NCBI GenBank assembly: GCA_902596515.1
Contig: CACJUF010000006.1
Coordinates: forward strand, 1 to 62,464
Reading direction: 5' to 3'
Source: an uncultured Pelagibacteraceae bacterium
GTDB lineage: Bacteria > Pseudomonadota > Alphaproteobacteria > Pelagibacterales > Pelagibacteraceae
DNA length: 62,464 nt
Shown here: piece after piece, positions 35,007 to 44,606 of the stretch
Layout of the letters: every line of letters starts with the position of its first letter
Numbering within the stretch: position 1 is the stretch's first letter
Notes under the pieces: model-generated
What the model was told of the DNA's origin: nothing
The model's database searches: none
The model's input: the letters and a program-made list of their open reading frames with translations, nothing else
Translations under genes and position numbers: made by a program

Positions 35007-36298
35007 CTAGGATTTTATTTATAATTACAAGTTTTATATTTTTGTTAAATAATGCAAATGCTGAAACTTTTTCTGCAGCGTTAAAAAAAGCTTATAATGA
35101 TAACAATGAATTAAATGCTGAAAGAGAAAGCCTAAACATTTCTGAACAAGAGCTTAAAATTTCGATGAGCTCATACCTTCCTTCTGTAACTTTAAGTGGA
35201 AGTAAAAGCTCAGAGGACACCAATAAATTAACCAATCAGAACGGAACAGATGCAACGATTTCAGATGTAGACCCAACTGTGCAATCATTGACAATTACCC
35301 AAACATTAATAGATTTTGGAAGAGGTGCTGAATTAAGTAAAAGTAAAATTGGCATTGAATTAGCTAAAGCAAAGCTTTTAAAAAAAGAGCAAGAAATTCT
35401 ATATAAATCAATTGAAGCTTATACGGGGTTAATTTCAGCAAACGAAAAACTTAAGATTAATAAATCCAATGTTAACCTGTTAGATCGACAGGTCGAAACA
35501 GATAGAATTAGGCTTGAGCGAGGTAATATATCTTTATCAGATGTTGCTCAATCAGAGTCCTCTTTAGCTGGGGCACAAGCAAAGTTAATCCAAGCTGAAA
35601 ACGATTTTTTAACCAGTAAGCTAAATTATGAAAATGTGATTGGCACTATTAATGATGCAGAGGCACTCGACAAATCATCTATCGTAATAGTTAATTTACC
35701 CAATGAATTAAATTCTGCAATAGAGATATCAAAAAAAGGTAATCCAGATTTAATTATAGCTCAACTTGAATATGAACAATCAAAAAAAGATACAACAAGT
35801 GCAAGATCTGATTTAGCCCCAACAGCAACCTTATCTTTTGATAGATCAAAAACGGATGATCTAAGTTCTACTTATGACGAAAAAGAACAGGATACATTAA
35901 AAGCAACTGTCACATGGCCTTTTTTTTCAGGTGGAAAGAATTATGCAAATTTGAATAAAAACAAAAGTCTGGAGACACAAAAAAATCTTCTTTTAAATAA
36001 TATGATCAAAAAAAATCAAACGGATGTTGCTAGTGCCTGGTCAAATTATCAATCAAACAAAAGTTTACTTGATTCAGTAAGAGCTCAGGTGAATGCTGCA
36101 GAAATCGCAAATGAGGGAATTGTAGCTGAATATAATAGTGGATCGGATAGAACCACTTTAGAAGTTATTCAGTCTAACTCTTTATTATTGAATGCTCAGA
36201 TTTCGTTAGCAGACTCTGAGAGAAACTACATTCTTTCGCAGTTTAATCTTTTAAAATCTATCGGATTGCTCAATAGCGAATATCTTAAATTGAGATAA
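35003..36298 (+). CDS. tolC: TolC-family outer membrane efflux/secretion protein
   Basis: Outer-membrane channel of 431 residues that couples to inner-membrane exporters. A signal peptide 'MTRILFIITSFIFLLNNANA' (1-20) is followed by two OEP repeats, each with a long coiled coil and short beta segments: 'SSYLPSVTLSGSKSSE' with 'TQTLIDFGRGAELSKSK' in the first and 'SDLAPTATLSFDRSKTDD' with 'ATVTWPFFSGGKNYA' in the second. The equivalent repeat arrangement is diagnostic of TolC. No partner exporter is adjacent; the ABC-2 exporter at 1.5-3 kb is not a usual partner. It lies 107 nt before recA. Confidence 0.9.
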   Translation: MTRILFIITSFIFLLNNANAETFSAALKKAYNDNNELNAERESLNISEQELKISMSSYLPSVTLSGSKSSEDTNKLTNQNGTDATISDVDPTVQSLTITQTLIDFGRGAELSKSKIGIELAKAKLLKKEQEILYKSIEAYTGLISANEKLKINKSNVNLLDRQVETDRIRLERGNISLSDVAQSESSLAGAQAKLIQAENDFLTSKLNYENVIGTINDAEALDKSSIVIVNLPNELNSAIEISKKGNPDLIIAQLEYEQSKKDTTSARSDLAPTATLSFDRSKTDDLSSTYDEKEQDTLKATVTWPFFSGGKNYANLNKNKSLETQKNLLLNNMIKKNQTDVASAWSNYQSNKSLLDSVRAQVNAAEIANEGIVAEYNSGSDRTTLEVIQSNSLLLNAQISLADSERNYILSQFNLLKSIGLLNSEYLKLR

Positions 36299-36340
36299 AA
36301 TTAGCTTTTTTAGGCTTAAATAAATAAATCTTGCCAATGA

Positions 36341-36355
36341 GAACAAAATGTGTAC
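36341..36355 (+). promoter_or_regulatory. Near-consensus LexA-type box before recA
   Basis: GAACAAAATGTGTAC matches GAAC-N7-GAAC at 7 of 8 fixed positions and shares the first eight bases GAACAAAA with the umuD box. It lies 50 nt before the recA ATG, just after TTGCCA (36331-36336), a plausible -35 with TACATT (36353-36358) as -10. Confidence 0.65.
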
Positions 36356-36405
36356 ATTTATAAGCATGATTCGAGTGACAAAAATATTAAAAAAAGAGGC
36401 AAAAA

Positions 36406-37554
36406 ATGACTAAAAATAACTTAAAAGTAGTTAAATCTACTAAAGATCAAGAATTGGATAATAAAGAGAAAAATAAAGCTTTAGACGCAGCAATCAGCCA
36501 AATCACAGATAATTTTGGAAAAGGTTCTGTGATGAAGCTTGGTGAAAAAAGAGCAATGGATATCGAGTCGATATCAACAGGTTCTTTAAGTTTAGATTTA
36601 GCTTTAGGAATAGGCGGCTTACCTAAAGGGAGAATTATTGAAGTTTACGGACCAGAGTCTTCTGGGAAAACTACATTAGCATTACAAGTTGTTGCTGAAG
36701 CTCAAAAAGCAGGTGGAATTTGTGCATTCGTTGATGCAGAGCATGCTTTAGATCCAGTTTACGCAAAAAAATTAGGTGTAAATACTGAGGAGCTTTTAAT
36801 TTCACAACCAGATGCTGGTGAACAAGCTTTAGAAATCGCAGATACATTAGTAAAATCAGGCTCTATTTCAGTTATCGTAATTGATTCAGTTGCAGCTTTA
36901 ACTCCAAAAGCTGAAATTGAAGGTGAAATGGGAGATCATCATGTTGGTCTTCAGTCAAGATTAATGAGTCAAGCTTTAAGAAAATTAACTGGTTCAATTT
37001 CAAATACAAATACAATGATGATTTTCATTAACCAAATCAGAATGAAAATTGGTGTTATGTTTGGAAGTCCAGAAACAACATCAGGTGGTAACGCACTTAA
37101 GTTTTATTCATCTGTAAGAATGGACATTAGAAGAATTGGTGCCATCAAAGACAAAGATGAAATTATTGGAAATACTACAAGAGTTAAAGTAGTTAAGAAC
37201 AAAGTTGCACCACCATTTAAAGTTGTCGAGTTTGATTTGATGTATGGAAGAGGTATTAGCAAAATGGGTGAGTTAGTCGACCTAGGTGCTAAAGCTGATA
37301 TCATTGAAAAATCAGGAGCTTGGTATGCTTATAAAGGTGAGAAAATTGGACAAGGTAGAGAAAATGCAAAAACTTATCTTGCACAAAACCCTAAAGTTGC
37401 TGCAGAAATAGAAATGGCAATTAGAGAAAAAGCTGGTGTGATTTCAAAGAAAATTGAAGGAAATCCATTAAGTCCCGAAAAAATTGAAAAGGAGAAGAAA
37501 GTAGCTGAAAAAGAAGAGGCTGCAAAAGAAACTGCTCCTACAAAGAAGAACTAG
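36406..37554 (+). CDS. recA: Recombinase RecA
   Basis: ATP-dependent strand-exchange protein and SOS co-protease. The 382-residue protein has Walker [10 protein letters not shown] (82-90), '[14 protein letters not shown]', '[12 protein letters not shown]' (Walker B), the loop L1/L2 regions '[20 protein letters not shown]' and '[19 protein letters not shown]', and a Lys/Glu-rich C-terminal tail from about residue 350. There are some 27 residues before the usual start of homology; an internal ATG is not obviously better. A LexA-type box lies upstream and a hairpin downstream. Confidence 0.97.
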   Translation: MTKNNLKVVKSTKDQELDNKEKNKALDAAISQITDNFGKGSVMKLGEKRAMDIESISTGSLSLDLALGIGGLPKGRIIEVYGPESSGKTTLALQVVAEAQKAGGICAFVDAEHALDPVYAKKLGVNTEELLISQPDAGEQALEIADTLVKSGSISVIVIDSVAALTPKAEIEGEMGDHHVGLQSRLMSQALRKLTGSISNTNTMMIFINQIRMKIGVMFGSPETTSGGNALKFYSSVRMDIRRIGAIKDKDEIIGNTTRVKVVKNKVAPPFKVVEFDLMYGRGISKMGELVDLGAKADIIEKSGAWYAYKGEKIGQGRENAKTYLAQNPKVAAEIEMAIREKAGVISKKIEGNPLSPEKIEKEKKVAEKEEAAKETAPTKKN

Positions 37555-37578
37555 AATTAAAGGTCATCTTTAAATTAT

Positions 37579-37603
37579 AAAGGCGCTTATTATAAGCGCC
37601 TTT
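37579..37603 (+). terminator. Terminator-like hairpin after recA
   Basis: AAAGGCGCTTA (37579-37589) pairs perfectly with TAAGCGCCTTT (37593-37603) around a 3-nt loop, 25 nt after the recA stop. The following bases are CCCCCTTA, so there is no long T run beyond the stem's own TTT; termination may be partial. Confidence 0.75.
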
Positions 37604-37653
37604 CCCCCTTATCGTTATCTAGACATAGAACAAAAAAGCTGTATTTTAAAAAT

Positions 37654-40320
37654 ATGGCGGACAAATCATTAAATGAAATAAGAAGTACGTTTCTTAAATA
37701 TTTCGAAAAAAACGATCATAAGATTGTTGAGTCTAGCAATTTAGTCCCAAATAACGATCCAACCTTAATGTTTGCCAATTCAGGGATGGTTCAGTTTAAA
37801 AATGTATTTACTGGTTTAGAAAAAAGAGATTATCAAAGAGCTACTACTTCTCAAAAATGTGTTAGAGCGGGTGGTAAACACAATGATTTAGAAAATGTTG
37901 GTTACACTCCAAGACACCATACTTTCTTTGAAATGTTGGGAAACTTTTCTTTTGGGGATTATTTTAAAGAAAAAGGAATTGAACTTGCATGGAATTTAAT
38001 TACTAAAGATTTTGGTTTAGATAAAAATAGGCTTTATGTAACCGTTTTTCATGAAGATGATGAGGCTTTTAATTTCTGGAAGAAAATAGCAGGTTTTAGT
38101 GATGACAGAATAATAAGAATTGCAACATCGGATAATTTCTGGTCAATGGGCGAAACTGGTCCCTGCGGTCCTTGCTCAGAAATATTTTACGATCATGGTG
38201 ATCATTTAAAAGGTGGATTGCCAGGAACCAAAGATCAAGATGGAGATCGTTTTATTGAAATTTGGAATTTAGTTTTTATGCAATATGAGCAAGTCTCAAA
38301 AGAAAAAAGAATAGATTTACCAAAACCATCTGTCGATACAGGAATGGGATTAGAGAGAATTGCTGCTCTTTTACAAGGCACACACGATAATTACCAAACT
38401 GATCACTTTAAGAAATTAATTAGCTCAATATCTGATGCAACAAAAGTCAAACAAGAAGATAAGAATATATCAAGTTTTAGAGTAATTGCTGATCACTTAA
38501 GAGCAAGTTCATTTCTCTTAGCCGAAGGAGTTTTACCTTCAAATGAAGGTCGTGGATATGTTCTAAGAAGAATTATGAGAAGAGGTATGAGACATTCTCA
38601 TTTGTTAGGATCTAAAGAACCAATTTTTTATAAAATTTTTGACTCATTAAAAAACGAGATGTCAGGAAACTACCCAGAGCTTGAAAGGTCTCAATCTTTG
38701 ATCAAAGAAACTTTAAGGATGGAGGAAGAAAAATTTTTAGTTTTACTAGATAGAGGTATCAAAATTTTAAATGATGAAATTGCAAAAATAGACAAAGTTT
38801 TACCTGGGGATGTCGCTTTCAAATTATATGACACCTATGGTTTTCCATTAGATCTTACTGAAGACATTTTAAAGAATAAATCTTTAAAAGTTGATCATCA
38901 GAAATTTGATGAATTAATGAAAAAAAGCAAAGAACTTGCAAAAAAGAATTGGAAAGGTTCTGGAGATAGTTCTGAGGAAGCAATTTGGTTTTCAATTAAA
39001 GATAAAATTGGCCCAACAGAATTTTTAGGTTACGAGTCTAATCAGTCGGAAGGTGTTGTGTTAAACTTAATTAAAGATAACAAAGAGACAAAATCTTTAT
39101 CTTCTGGGGAAGAGGGAATGATCATTACCAATCAAACCCCATTTTATGGAGAGTCAGGTGGACAACTTGGTGATAAAGGTACAATTGTTTCTGGTAATTC
39201 TGTTTTTGAAGTAGAAGATACGCAAAAGAAACTTGGAGACTTATTTGTTCATTACGGATCTTTGAAAACTGGAGAAATGAAAATCAACGATGTAGTTGAA
39301 ATGAAAATAGATGTAGAGAGAAGAGATAACCTAAAAGCTTATCATTCTGCTACACACTTACTCCACGAGTCATTAAGAAGAACTCTAGGTAAACATGTTA
39401 TGCAAAAAGGATCATTAGTTGCTCCAGATAGATTAAGATTTGACTTTAGTCATATTAAACCAATTACTGATGAAGAGTTAGAAACTATCGATAAATTAGT
39501 TAATGAATATGTTTCAAATAGTTCTGAAGTAACCACAAGAATTATGACACCAAAAGCTGCAATTGAAAAAGGAGCACTAGCTTTTTTTGGTGAAAAATAT
39601 GGAGAAGAAGTCCGTGTTGTATCTATGGGAAAGGAAAAAGAAGCATACTTTTCAACAGAATTATGTGGAGGTACACATGTCAAAAATACCGGTGATATTG
39701 GAAAATTTAAAACCATAAGCCAATCGTCTATTGCTGCGGGCGTTAGAAGAGTTGAAGCTTTAAGAGATAAACAACTTGAGGATTTTATTAAGAATAAAGA
39801 AAAATTATCAACTTTATCGACAAAAAAAGATGAAGAAACGATTAAAGATTTGTCATCGCAAATTATTAAACTTGGAGGCAAACCAAATGTTGATAATAAA
39901 GATTTAAAAGAAATTATAAAAAATCTTTCACGACAACTTGAACAACTAAATGTTAGTTCAGTTCTTCAAGACAAAACTAAAAACATTATTAAAGATGATA
40001 AGATAAATAATATAAAAGTTAGATTTCAAAAAGTGCAAGATTTACCTCCTAAAGATTTAAGAAAATTAGTTGATAATGGTAAAAAAGAATTAGGTGATGG
40101 CATTGTGATTGTATTTGCAAGCAGTGAAGGTAAAGTTGGCTTGGCTGTTGGAATTACTGAAAAATTAGTTGATAGATATGATGCAGTAAAATTTGCAAAA
40201 TTAGGATCAGAGACAGTTGGTGGAAAAGGCGGCGGTGGTAGAAAAGATTTTGCTCAAGCAGGAGGTCAGGATAAGAGCAAAATTGATGAAGCTTTTGAAA
40301 AAATTAAGTCTTTAATTTAA
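37654..40320 (+). CDS. alaS: Alanyl-tRNA synthetase
   Basis: Class II synthetase charging tRNA-Ala. The 888-residue protein has '[20 protein letters not shown]' and '[19 protein letters not shown]' at the catalytic N-terminus, '[20 protein letters not shown]', the editing domain with '[18 protein letters not shown]' and '[17 protein letters not shown]' zinc ligands, and a C-terminal DHHA1 domain ending '[20 protein letters not shown]'. Normal length. It follows recA and overlaps icd tail to tail by 9 nt. Confidence 0.97.
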   Translation: MADKSLNEIRSTFLKYFEKNDHKIVESSNLVPNNDPTLMFANSGMVQFKNVFTGLEKRDYQRATTSQKCVRAGGKHNDLENVGYTPRHHTFFEMLGNFSFGDYFKEKGIELAWNLITKDFGLDKNRLYVTVFHEDDEAFNFWKKIAGFSDDRIIRIATSDNFWSMGETGPCGPCSEIFYDHGDHLKGGLPGTKDQDGDRFIEIWNLVFMQYEQVSKEKRIDLPKPSVDTGMGLERIAALLQGTHDNYQTDHFKKLISSISDATKVKQEDKNISSFRVIADHLRASSFLLAEGVLPSNEGRGYVLRRIMRRGMRHSHLLGSKEPIFYKIFDSLKNEMSGNYPELERSQSLIKETLRMEEEKFLVLLDRGIKILNDEIAKIDKVLPGDVAFKLYDTYGFPLDLTEDILKNKSLKVDHQKFDELMKKSKELAKKNWKGSGDSSEEAIWFSIKDKIGPTEFLGYESNQSEGVVLNLIKDNKETKSLSSGEEGMIITNQTPFYGESGGQLGDKGTIVSGNSVFEVEDTQKKLGDLFVHYGSLKTGEMKINDVVEMKIDVERRDNLKAYHSATHLLHESLRRTLGKHVMQKGSLVAPDRLRFDFSHIKPITDEELETIDKLVNEYVSNSSEVTTRIMTPKAAIEKGALAFFGEKYGEEVRVVSMGKEKEAYFSTELCGGTHVKNTGDIGKFKTISQSSIAAGVRRVEALRDKQLEDFIKNKEKLSTLSTKKDEETIKDLSSQIIKLGGKPNVDNKDLKEIIKNLSRQLEQLNVSSVLQDKTKNIIKDDKINNIKVRFQKVQDLPPKDLRKLVDNGKKELGDGIVIVFASSEGKVGLAVGITEKLVDRYDAVKFAKLGSETVGGKGGGGRKDFAQAGGQDKSKIDEAFEKIKSLI

Positions 40321-41526
40321 TTTTTTTTTTAAATTATTATCAATTTCATCTAGAAATTGATTTGTAGTTAAGTACTTACTTGATGGCCCAACTAATATCG
40401 CTAAATCTTTGGTCATAGAACCGCTTTCGACACAATCAATACAAACTTGCTCAATGGTAGTAGCAAATTTTATAAGATCATCATTTCCGTCTAATTTACC
40501 TCGGTGAGCTAAACCTCTCGTCCAGGCAAAAATTGAGGCGATAGGATTAGTTGAAGTTTCTTTTCCTTGCTGATGCATTCTATAATGTCTTGTAACTGTT
40601 CCATGAGCTGCCTCAGCCTCCATAATTTTTCCATCAGGAGTTAAGAGTGTACTTGTCATTAAACCTAAAGAGCCGTAACCCTGTGCCATTGTATCAGACT
40701 GAACATCACCATCGTAGTTTTTACAAGCCCAAATATATTTTCCACTCCATTTCATTGCACATGCAACCATGTCGTCAATTAGTCTATGTTCATAAGTAAT
40801 TTTTTCCTTATCAAATTTTGCTTTAAATTCTTTATTAAACACATCTTCAAATATATCTTTAAAACGTCCATCGTATTTCTTAAGGATTGTATTTTTTGTT
40901 GAAAGATAGACTGGCCACTTTTTTATAAGACCGTAGCTAAAGCAAGATCTAGCAAAGTCTTCGATGGATTTATCTAAGTTATACATAGAAAGGGCTACTC
41001 CTGGTCCAGTAAAATTAAATACTTCGTATTTAATTTCATCTTTACCGTCTTCTGATGTCCACTTAACTTCCATCTTTCCTTTACCTGGAACTTTAAAATC
41101 AGTTGCTCTGTATTGATCGCCAAAAGCATGTCTGCCAATTACCACTGGATCTGACCATGAAGGTACTAATTTTGGAATATTAGAGCAAATTATGGGCTCT
41201 CTAAAAACAGTTCCACCAATAATATTTCTTATTGTTCCATTTGGTGATCTCCACATTTTTTTTAAATTAAATTCCTCAACTCGTACTTCATCAGGAGTAA
41301 TGGTTGCACACTTAATACCTACGCCAATTTTCTTAATTGCATTAGCAGAGTCTATTGTGATCTGGTCATCAGTATCATCTCTGCTTTTCATGCCTAAATC
41401 ATAATATTCAATACCGATATCAAGATAAGGAAGGATTAATTTTTTTTTAATAAATTCCCAGATTATTCTGGTCATTTCATCACCATCTAACTCTACAATG
41501 GGGTTTTTTACAGTAATTTTGCTCAC
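40312..41526 (-). CDS. icd: Isocitrate dehydrogenase (NADP+), dimeric eukaryote-like type
   Basis: Oxidative decarboxylation of isocitrate to 2-oxoglutarate with NADPH. The 404-residue protein starts '[17 protein letters not shown]' and contains '[20 protein letters not shown]', '[19 protein letters not shown]', '[20 protein letters not shown]' and '[12 protein letters not shown]', all features of the subfamily shared by eukaryotic cytosolic/mitochondrial and alphaproteobacterial enzymes. Length is normal (about 404). It converges on alaS and is divergent from psd, with a 73-bp gap for both promoters. Confidence 0.95.
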   Translation of the reverse strand: MSKITVKNPIVELDGDEMTRIIWEFIKKKLILPYLDIGIEYYDLGMKSRDDTDDQITIDSANAIKKIGVGIKCATITPDEVRVEEFNLKKMWRSPNGTIRNIIGGTVFREPIICSNIPKLVPSWSDPVVIGRHAFGDQYRATDFKVPGKGKMEVKWTSEDGKDEIKYEVFNFTGPGVALSMYNLDKSIEDFARSCFSYGLIKKWPVYLSTKNTILKKYDGRFKDIFEDVFNKEFKAKFDKEKITYEHRLIDDMVACAMKWSGKYIWACKNYDGDVQSDTMAQGYGSLGLMTSTLLTPDGKIMEAEAAHGTVTRHYRMHQQGKETSTNPIASIFAWTRGLAHRGKLDGNDDLIKFATTIEQVCIDCVESGSMTKDLAILVGPSSKYLTTNQFLDEIDNNLKKKLN

Positions 41527-41599
41527 TTTATTTATATCTTAATAATTGAATTTCGTAATTTTATATACATATTAATGAAAAATTATCAAATAGAAGAAC

Positions 41600-42247
41600 A
41601 TGTTTAGTAAGATATTTCCAAAAATTCACGCTGAGGGATACAAGTTCCTAGTTATCTCTGGAATTATTACAATCGTATTTTATAGTTTCAGTAATTTTTT
41701 AGGTTTAATTGGTTTGGTATTAACAATCTGGGTTTATTATTTTTTTAGAGATCCTGATAGAGTAATCATTGATGACAATAATTATCTGGTTAGCCCTGCT
41801 GATGGAGAAATCATAAAAGTTGAAGAAGTTGATGGTCCAAAAGAGCTAGGTTTAGAAAATAAAAAATTTAATAAAATCAGTGTTTTTATGAACGTATTTG
41901 ATTGCCATGTTAATAGAACTCCATGCGCTGGAAAAATTGAGGAAATTTTATATAAGCCTGGAACATTTGTTAATGCTTCTCTTGATAAAGCAAGTGAAGA
42001 TAACGAGAGAAATTATTTTAAAATTAAGGACACAGATAATAACGATATTATTGTAGTTCAAATAGCAGGTCTGGTAGCGAGAAGAATAGTTTGTGAATCT
42101 AATAAAGATCAAGAGTTAAAACAAGGTGATAGAATTGGAATGATAAGATTTGGCAGCAGAGCAGATGTTTATTATGAGAATTATCAACCTTTAGTAAAAG
42201 TAGGTCAAAAAGCTATTTCGGGCGAAACACTCTTAGCTAAAAAATAA
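41600..42247 (+). CDS. psd: Phosphatidylserine decarboxylase, short (PSD-A) type
   Basis: Pyruvoyl enzyme converting phosphatidylserine to phosphatidylethanolamine at the inner membrane. The 215-residue proenzyme has a hydrophobic N-terminal region (about 15-45), 'YFFRDPDRVI', 'NVFDCHVNRTPCAGKIEEIL', and the self-cleavage site Gly185-Ser186 in 'MIRFGSRADVYY', where Ser186 becomes the pyruvoyl group. Followed after one base by pssA, the preceding step, a usual pair. First gene of a long co-directional run. Confidence 0.95.
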   Translation: MFSKIFPKIHAEGYKFLVISGIITIVFYSFSNFLGLIGLVLTIWVYYFFRDPDRVIIDDNNYLVSPADGEIIKVEEVDGPKELGLENKKFNKISVFMNVFDCHVNRTPCAGKIEEILYKPGTFVNASLDKASEDNERNYFKIKDTDNNDIIVVQIAGLVARRIVCESNKDQELKQGDRIGMIRFGSRADVYYENYQPLVKVGQKAISGETLLAKK

Positions 42248-42248
42248 A

Positions 42249-43052
42249 ATGGAACAACCAAAAAATAATTTGAAGATTGTAGCAGATAAAAAAAGAGCAA
42301 GAATGATCTTGCCAAATATGCTTACATTAATAGGGGTTTGTATTGGTTTAACTTCGATACGATTTGCTCTTGATGGAAGGTTTGAACTTGCAATTATAGC
42401 AATTCTTTTTGCTGCTTTAATAGATGGTCTTGATGGAAGAATAGCAAGATTAATCAGAGGTACTTCTAAAGTTGGAAAAGAATTAGACTCGCTTACAGAT
42501 ATGATAAGTTTTGGAGTAGCGCCAGCGTTTATAATGTATTTCTGGAAGCTCAATACTCTAGGAAGATTTGGTTGGTTGCTTTGTTTAGTATATGTAATTT
42601 GCGTTGCATTACGTTTAGCGCGGTTTAATATCAATTCAAATCAAGAACCTTCATGGAGAGATAATTTTTTTGAGGGAGTTCCGTCACCAGCTGGAGGAAT
42701 TTTAGTTTTAACACCTTTGATTATTAGTTTAAGCGGTTTTAACTTTGTTCAATTAAATTATGATTTAATGGTACCGATTTTTTTTATTGCGACTTCTTTT
42801 TTACTAATTAGTAAATTCCCTAGTTATTCTTTTAAAAAGATAGTGATCCCAAGAAAGACAACAATATTTCTTTTATTTGGAATAGTTTTATTTTTTGGTC
42901 TTTTATTGATTTATACTTTTAATGTAATTGCGATAAGCACTGCAATTTATGTACTTTTATTACCAATAAGCTTTTTCCATTTTCAAAAAATTAAGAAACA
43001 ACACGAAAATGACAAAATTCAAGACGAAGATGACCTTGAAGACGTACTTTAA
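42249..43052 (+). CDS. pssA: CDP-diacylglycerol-serine O-phosphatidyltransferase
   Basis: Integral membrane CDP-alcohol phosphatidyltransferase making phosphatidylserine. The 267-residue protein has the catalytic motif DG-x2-AR-x8-G-x3-D-x3-D in 'DGLDGRIARLIRGTSKVGKE' followed by 'LDSLTDMISFG', 'PSPAGGILVLTPLIISLSG', and about seven hydrophobic segments; the acidic tail 'DKIQDEDDLEDVL' is soluble. It sits between psd and a glycosyltransferase gene and shares one base with the latter (TAATG). Confidence 0.94.
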   Translation: MEQPKNNLKIVADKKRARMILPNMLTLIGVCIGLTSIRFALDGRFELAIIAILFAALIDGLDGRIARLIRGTSKVGKELDSLTDMISFGVAPAFIMYFWKLNTLGRFGWLLCLVYVICVALRLARFNINSNQEPSWRDNFFEGVPSPAGGILVLTPLIISLSGFNFVQLNYDLMVPIFFIATSFLLISKFPSYSFKKIVIPRKTTIFLLFGIVLFFGLLLIYTFNVIAISTAIYVLLLPISFFHFQKIKKQHENDKIQDEDDLEDVL

Positions 43053-43963
43053 TGAAAAAAAATGTAATCGTTTCTTTAGCCGATGCTAATTATTTTCCTT
43101 TACTAGATGAACTAGTAGATTCAATTAAAAGATTTAAACAGAGTGAAGATGTTGCTATTTGCATTTTGGATGCGGGATTAAAACAAGATCAGAGAGATAG
43201 TTTATCTAAAAAAGTTGATGAAATTAAAAATGCCGAATGGGATATTGAAGTGCCTGGTTATAAGGTTAAAGGTAAAGAGTGGTTGAAAAGTCAGGTCTCA
43301 AGAGCCTTTTTACCTAAATACTTTCCTAACTATGAAAAATATCTGTGGATTGATTGTGATGCATGGGTGAATGATTGGAGTTGCGTAGAATTATATTTTA
43401 AGGCTTGTGATGATGGAAAGCTTGGAATTACTCAAACAATTGGCCCAGGATATAAAATTACATCAAAAGTAAACTGGCTTTTTGGAAAGCTGGCGTTAAT
43501 CAAATCTCAAAATTTTAAACACGCTGTAAAGTCAAAAATTAGTTATGCAGATGCTAGGAAATTAGCTTTTGCCCCACATATTAATATTGGAGTTTTTTCC
43601 TTAGAAAAAGACTCTAAAGGATGGAGTACTTGGCAAAATAATTTAGAGAAAACTCTAAAAGCAGGTAATATTTTTGGATCTGAAGGTTTAGCAATTAACA
43701 TGTCCGTTTATATTGATAATTTAGAAACAGAGTTTCTTCCTTTAAATTGTAATTGGATCACAAGTAATTTACTTCCAAAATATGATCAGAAACAAAGTAC
43801 ATTTGTTGAACCATACTTACCAAATTATAAAATTGGCATAATGCATCTTGCAGCAGGTATTTGGAAAGACGGTAAAGATATGCGAGTGGATAAAACTATT
43901 AAAATTGAATTAGATACTTTAGATAAAAAAAAGATACTAAAAAGTTTAAGATATAATACTTAA
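43052..43963 (+). CDS. Putative glycosyltransferase, GT8-like
   Basis: The 303-residue soluble protein resembles the GT8 or a related GT-A family. It begins 'VIVSLADANYFPLLDELVDS', has a DxD-type metal site in 'YEKYLWIDCDAWVNDWSC', 'FAPHINIGVFSLEKDSKGW' as the acceptor-side loop, and 'IGIMHLAAGIWKDGKDM' near the end with a His suited to metal binding. Sugar donor and acceptor are unknown. It is translationally coupled to pssA and abuts rlmE, so the location says nothing definite about function. Confidence 0.7.
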   Translation: MKKNVIVSLADANYFPLLDELVDSIKRFKQSEDVAICILDAGLKQDQRDSLSKKVDEIKNAEWDIEVPGYKVKGKEWLKSQVSRAFLPKYFPNYEKYLWIDCDAWVNDWSCVELYFKACDDGKLGITQTIGPGYKITSKVNWLFGKLALIKSQNFKHAVKSKISYADARKLAFAPHINIGVFSLEKDSKGWSTWQNNLEKTLKAGNIFGSEGLAINMSVYIDNLETEFLPLNCNWITSNLLPKYDQKQSTFVEPYLPNYKIGIMHLAAGIWKDGKDMRVDKTIKIELDTLDKKKILKSLRYNT

Positions 43964-44575
43964 TTGAAAAAAAATAAGATTTCAAAAAATTGGGTTGATA
44001 AACAAAGACGGGATACTTATGTGCGTCAATCAAAAGTTGACGGTTATCGAGCTAGGTCTGCATATAAACTAAAAGAGATAGATGAAAAATTTAAAATATT
44101 TAAAGGTGGAATGTCAGTCGTAGACATTGGAGCTGCTCCCGGCAGCTGGTCACAGTATGTTGCAAAAGTAGTTAAGAGCGGAAAGATAATCTCTATAGAT
44201 CTAAAAGAGATGGAAAATATAGAAAATACTTTACAAATTCAGGGTGACTTTACTTTAGTTGATACTCAAAACCAAATTAAAGAATATCTTAAAAAAAAAC
44301 CAGATGTGGTCATGTCTGATATGGCCGTAAACACCACCGGGATAAAAAATATCGATTCAATTCAAACTGGTGAATTGTGTAAAGAGGCGATGGTTTTTTC
44401 AAAGGATGTGATTTCAGAAAAGGGTTTTTTTATTTCAAAAATATTTATGGGTAGTACCTTTAATGAAATTGTCGCACTGGGAAAAAAACTTTTTAAGGAA
44501 GTAAAGGTTTTTAAACCAAAATCTAGTAGAAAAGATTCTAAAGAAAGTTTTATAATTTGTAAAAATCTTAGATAG
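43964..44575 (+). CDS. rlmE: 23S rRNA (uridine-2'-O)-methyltransferase RlmE/FtsJ
   Basis: SAM-dependent 2'-O-methylation of U2552 in the ribosomal A loop. The 203-residue protein has 'SKVDGYRARSAYKLKEIDEK' with the catalytic Lys, the SAM motif 'SVVDIGAAPGSWSQYV', 'VVMSDMAVNTTG' with the catalytic Asp, and 'FFISKIFMGS' (Lys). It starts with TTG at 43964, directly after the previous TAA; no ATG fits at this position. Normal length (about 209). Confidence 0.92.
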   Translation: MKKNKISKNWVDKQRRDTYVRQSKVDGYRARSAYKLKEIDEKFKIFKGGMSVVDIGAAPGSWSQYVAKVVKSGKIISIDLKEMENIENTLQIQGDFTLVDTQNQIKEYLKKKPDVVMSDMAVNTTGIKNIDSIQTGELCKEAMVFSKDVISEKGFFISKIFMGSTFNEIVALGKKLFKEVKVFKPKSSRKDSKESFIICKNLR

Positions 44576-44606
44576 TTTCTTTAAATTTTAAAGGAATCGT
44601 ATATAA

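Noticed and set aside
39450..39881. 143-residue open frame antisense to alaS
   Set aside because: It lies wholly inside the alaS editing domain and mirrors its codon pattern; no ribosome site or family resemblance.
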